The translations under genes were made by a program, and so were the position numbers. 64,000 nucleotides of DNA from an uncultured Eubacteriales bacterium (lineage in GTDB: Bacteria > Bacillota > Clostridia > Lachnospirales > Lachnospiraceae). The DNA lies in NCBI GenBank assembly GCA_900315665.1, contig OMZX01000002.1, positions 62,001 to 126,000 of the forward strand, written 5' to 3'. This document shows positions 62,501 to 64,000 of this stretch, piece after piece (within the stretch, counting starts at the first letter, position 1; each line of letters starts with the position of its first letter). Under the pieces are notes generated by a model. The model saw only the letters and a list, made by a program, of their open reading frames with translations, did no database searches and had not been told where the DNA came from.

Positions 62501-63032
62501 GAGAGGTTCTGAAACCATCGAAGAAGTTAATGAATGGAACATGGCCCTTCAGTGCAGAAAGATGTGCAACCGGTGTAAGGTCCATAACCTCCTGTACAGA
62601 GGACTCACAAAGCATAGCAGCACCTGTCTGGCGGCATGCCATAACATCGGAATGATCACCGAAGATGGAAAGTGCGTGGCTTGCTACAGCACGGGCAGAT
62701 ACATCAAATACGCCCGGAAGCTGCTCACCAGCTACCTTGTATAGATCCGGGATCATGAGAAGAAGACCCTGTGATGCAGTGAATGTCGTCGTCAGAGCAC
62801 CAGCAGCAAGAGAACCGTGTACTGCACCGGCAGCACCAGCCTCGGACTGCATCTCGGTTACCTGTACGGTCTGTCCGAGAAGGTTCTTCCGTCCTTCTGT
62901 TGCCCATTCATCAACATGCTCAGGCATGACGGATGAAGGAGTGATAGGATAGATTGCGGCTACTTCAGTAAATGCATATGAAGCATGTGCAGCAGCCTGG
63001 TTTCCATCCATGGTTTTCATTTTTCTTGCCAT
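59502..63032 (-). CDS. nifJ: Pyruvate:ferredoxin (flavodoxin) oxidoreductase
   Basis: Oxidatively decarboxylates pyruvate to acetyl-CoA, CO2 and reduced ferredoxin; the main pyruvate exit in Clostridia. The 1176-residue single-chain enzyme has the expected order: pyrimidine-binding domain I (YPITPSSVMPEH), transketolase-C-like domain, gamma domain, two 4Fe-4S cluster motifs (CIECGFCSYVCP and CTGCGSCANVCP, about residues 690-760) and a C-terminal TPP-binding domain with GCGETPY and GDGWAYDIG. GGAGG precedes the ATG. Single-gene unit with its own promoter, about 85-base leader and terminator. Confidence 0.98.
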   Translation of the reverse strand: MARKMKTMDGNQAAAHASYAFTEVAAIYPITPSSVMPEHVDEWATEGRKNLLGQTVQVTEMQSEAGAAGAVHGSLAAGALTTTFTASQGLLLMIPDLYKVAGEQLPGVFDVSARAVASHALSIFGDHSDVMACRQTGAAMLCESSVQEVMDLTPVAHLSALKGHVPFINFFDGFRTSHEIQKIEQWDYEDLRDLVDWDAVDAFRKHALNPNHPVERGSAQNPDIFFQAREASNPYYDALPAIVQDYMDKINAKIGTDYKLFNYYGAEDAEHVIIAMGSVNDTIEETIDYLVKTKGAKVGVVKVRLYRPFSKEALLKALPKTVKTISVLDRTKEPGSVGEPLYLDVVAALAGSEFKDVKILSGRYGLGSKDTTPAQIVAVFENEDKKRFTIGIDDDVTHLSLKVGAPLVTTPEGTINCKFWGLGADGTVGANKNSIKIIGDNTDMYAQAYFDYDSKKSGGVTMSHLRFGKKPIKSTYLIHRANFVACHNPAYLTKFNMVQELVDGGTFLLNCVWTKDEVADHLPGQVKKYMADHKINFYIINGVKIGIETGMGPTRINTILQSAFFTLTGIIPKEEANKLMKDAAQKTYGRKGEDVVKKNWAAIDAGANAFEKIDIPAEWTNCADEGLEFKDKTEGTKDVLDFVNNIQNFVSAQEGNSLPVSAFKPYVDGTTPSGTAAYEKRGIAVNVPQWDADKCIECGFCSYVCPHAAIRTFAYTDDEAAKAPEGDAFKPLNGLTGYKFGIKVSVLDCTGCGSCANVCPGMKGEKALTMKPIAEELDRQKFFDYAVKLPEKEEVVAKFKETTVKGSQFKKPLLEFSGACPGCGETPYAKLITQLFGDRMYIANATGCSSIWGNSSPSTPYTVNAKGQGPAWDNSLFEDNAEFGYGMLLAQNAIRDRLKREVTELMEKDASVKDAAQEWLDTFGVGATNGAATEKLVKALEGKTDELAVDLLKNKDFLAKKSQWIFGGDGWAYDIGFGGLDHVLASGKDINVMVFDTEVYSNTGGQSSKSTPTGAVAQFAAGGKDTGKKDLPGIAMSYGYVYVAHVDMGGDMQQTVKAIAEAEAYPGPSLIIAYAPCINHGIKKGMAKAMTEEKLALTTGYWNNFRFNPAGGDKKFTLDSKEPDFTGYQDFLKGEVRYLSLGLKNPERAKALDEKNQAESKARYDHLKKLIDLYNA

Positions 63033-63117
63033 AAAGATTCCTCCTTAAAAAATGAATCACCACATGAATGCGGTTGTTATATGAATCCCAACTCGTGGGA
63101 ATATCATACCGTATAGA

Positions 63118-63145
63118 AGTATAACATTTCTGATTTAAATTGCAA
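63118..63145 (-). promoter_or_regulatory. Promoter for nifJ
   Basis: TTGCAA (63145-63140), 16-base spacer, TATACT (63123-63118) with a TGT extended -10. The leader contains a short TCCCA/TGGGA hairpin; its role is unclear. Upstream to 63230 I see no further element. Confidence 0.6.
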
Positions 63146-63230
63146 AGAAATTTGGCCGCGTTCATGTAAAAATACAATCAAATTCTACAAAGGAATTAAT
63201 TCCCACTGAATTACTATAGTATAGATTGCA

Positions 63231-63266
63231 CAAAAAAGAAAAATCCTGCAGGATATCCTGCAGGAT
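63231..63266 (-). terminator. Terminator after the VanW-domain gene
   Basis: Two copies of the self-complementary ATCCTGCAGGAT in tandem form the stem, followed on the minus strand by TTTTCTTTTTT. Confidence 0.85.
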
Positions 63267-63274
63267 GTATGAAT

Positions 63275-64000
63275 TTATATACCTGGTTCTGGAGAAAGCT
63301 GTGCCCCCGGCTCGTTTGCGTTTGAGGTTTCCGGCGCCTTTGTCTCGCCGCCAGCCGGCCCTTCAATAGTAGTCTTAGTTTCTTCCTTCGTCTCCGCTTT
63401 TGTTGAATCTGCCGCTTCCGTCGACTTTTCAGCTCCCTTTGTTTCCACTGTCGTTTCAACGAGACCTGGTTCCTCTGGTTTACCCTCGGCTGTGGATGAC
63501 TCAGTTTCACTGCCGCTCTCGCCAGATTCCGAGGTTTCTTCCGTAGATGCTGACTCTGTCATGCTTTCTGCATATTTCTTCGGTGTGTGACCCTTGTATT
63601 TCGTATAATGATCCTTTTCCTTCGTCACAACGCCATTCGTCGTGATAACCTTATAAGCCTGCCATTCGCTGCCGGCAGAACCATTGGACTCTGTGCCTTC
63701 CTCAGGTGTAATAATAACCGGATCCGGAACAGGAAGATCCTTCACCTTTTCAGAAGTAAGCTCCCAGGTCACACCCTCCGGCAATACACGCACACCGTAA
63801 ATGGATACACTGCAGATATTGTCTTTATAATAAGCACGGATACCGATCGCATGTGATGAATCATTGACAAACTTATAATCCGGTCCCGGCCATGAAACCG
63901 TCGCATCCTGACCCGGCGTAACATAGTTCGGTGCAAAGGTATGTGAACGGCGATACGTCGTCGTTAGTCCGGAACGGAACACAGCGTTAAAAAGCGTGGT
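63275..64000 (-). CDS. VanW family protein, C-terminal part
   Basis: The reading frame runs off the right edge, so the N-terminus is missing. The visible part begins inside the VanW domain (TLFNAVFRSGLTTTYRR, FAPNYVTPGQDATVSWPG, DSSHAIGIRAYY), then a short beta-rich domain that could be G5-like, and ends with a tail of about 110 residues dominated by Ser, Thr, Glu, Gly and Lys. VanW proteins are extracellular or cell-wall related with unknown reaction; the name comes from vancomycin-resistance clusters and does not imply resistance here. Function remains open. Confidence 0.8.
   Translation of the reverse strand, partial: TTLFNAVFRSGLTTTYRRSHTFAPNYVTPGQDATVSWPGPDYKFVNDSSHAIGIRAYYKDNICSVSIYGVRVLPEGVTWELTSEKVKDLPVPDPVIITPEEGTESNGSAGSEWQAYKVITTNGVVTKEKDHYTKYKGHTPKKYAESMTESASTEETSESGESGSETESSTAEGKPEEPGLVETTVETKGAEKSTEAADSTKAETKEETKTTIEGPAGGETKAPETSNANEPGAQLSPEPGI

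Noticed and set aside
61641..62744. Long plus-strand open frame of 367 codons opposite nifJ
   Set aside because: It is antisense to the well-conserved nifJ coding frame, shows no protein family features and has no ribosome binding site; it reflects codon bias of the opposite strand. The same applies to other long antisense frames, such as 12959-13423.
63275..64000. Vancomycin resistance determinant
   Set aside because: VanW-domain proteins are widespread in Clostridia without resistance genes; no vanA/B ligase, vanH or vanX lies in the window.
1..64000. CRISPR array, prophage, integrative element or insertion sequence
   Set aside because: No regularly spaced repeats, phage structural genes, transposases or flanking repeats were seen; the recombinase at 8356 is not accompanied by mobile-element genes.

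Overview
The window is a stretch of chromosomal core genome from an anaerobic Gram-positive bacterium of the class Clostridia, most likely the family Lachnospiraceae. This rests on gene content and order (rplS-lepB-rbgA-rnhB-yraN; miaB-mutS-mutL-miaA; der-plsY-gpsA; obgE-yhbY-nadD-yqeK-rsfS; radC-mre-rodA-mgsA), a 1176-residue pyruvate:ferredoxin oxidoreductase, RecU, SepF, strong GGAGG ribosome binding sites with several TTG starts, and TTGACA/TATAAT promoters. The species cannot be named from sequence alone. No tRNA, rRNA, CRISPR array, prophage or insertion sequence was recognised, and no gene-free stretch exceeds 300 bases.

Layout. Positions 1-9417 are all plus strand: trmD (cut by the window edge), rplS behind its own promoter and leader, lepB-rbgA-rnhB-yraN, trpS-recU, the K+ uptake pair trkA-trkH, and a Xer-type tyrosine recombinase with its own consensus promoter. 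At 9417/9457 the strand switches, and everything to 64000 is minus strand. In transcription order from right to left the minus-strand units are: a VanW-domain protein (cut by the right edge); nifJ; der-plsY-gpsA; the branched-chain amino acid ABC operon livJ-(attenuator)-livH-livM-livG-livF; a beta-CASP metallo-beta-lactamase nuclease; a small unknown membrane protein; alaS; rpsU (58 codons); phoH-ybeY-flippase-two flavoproteins-miaB-mutS-mutL-miaA-PLP lyase; radC-mreC-mreD-mrdA-rodA-mgsA-D,D-carboxypeptidase; a P-loop protein with a HlyD-like protein; sepF; aroB-lspA-rluD-NlpC/P60 protein; rplU-rpmA; and obgE-yhbY-nadD-yqeK-rsfS-lexA.

Main themes are ribosome and tRNA maturation (RbgA, Obg, Der, YbeY, RsfS, YhbY, RluD, TrmD, MiaA/B, L19, L21, L27, S21), envelope growth and division (MreC/D, RodA, PBP2, carboxypeptidase, SepF, flippase, NlpC/P60, LspA, LepB), genome upkeep (MutS/L, RecU, RnhB, RadC, Xer) and central metabolism (PFOR, methylglyoxal synthase, GpsA/PlsY, LIV uptake).

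Most noteworthy: (1) the LexA homologue keeps the DNA-binding domain and the Ala-Gly cleavage site but has Val in place of the catalytic Ser and Arg in place of the catalytic Lys, and is translationally coupled to rsfS; (2) L27 lacks the N-terminal extension common in Firmicutes and the prp protease gene is missing between rplU and rpmA; (3) mreB and minCDE are missing from an otherwise standard radC-mre-rodA-mgsA cluster; (4) the complete strand switch falls next to the Xer recombinase gene, which would fit a replication terminus; (5) an uncharacterised P-loop/HlyD-like pair lies directly upstream of sepF. I did not find an unmistakable new multi-gene defence or mobile system.
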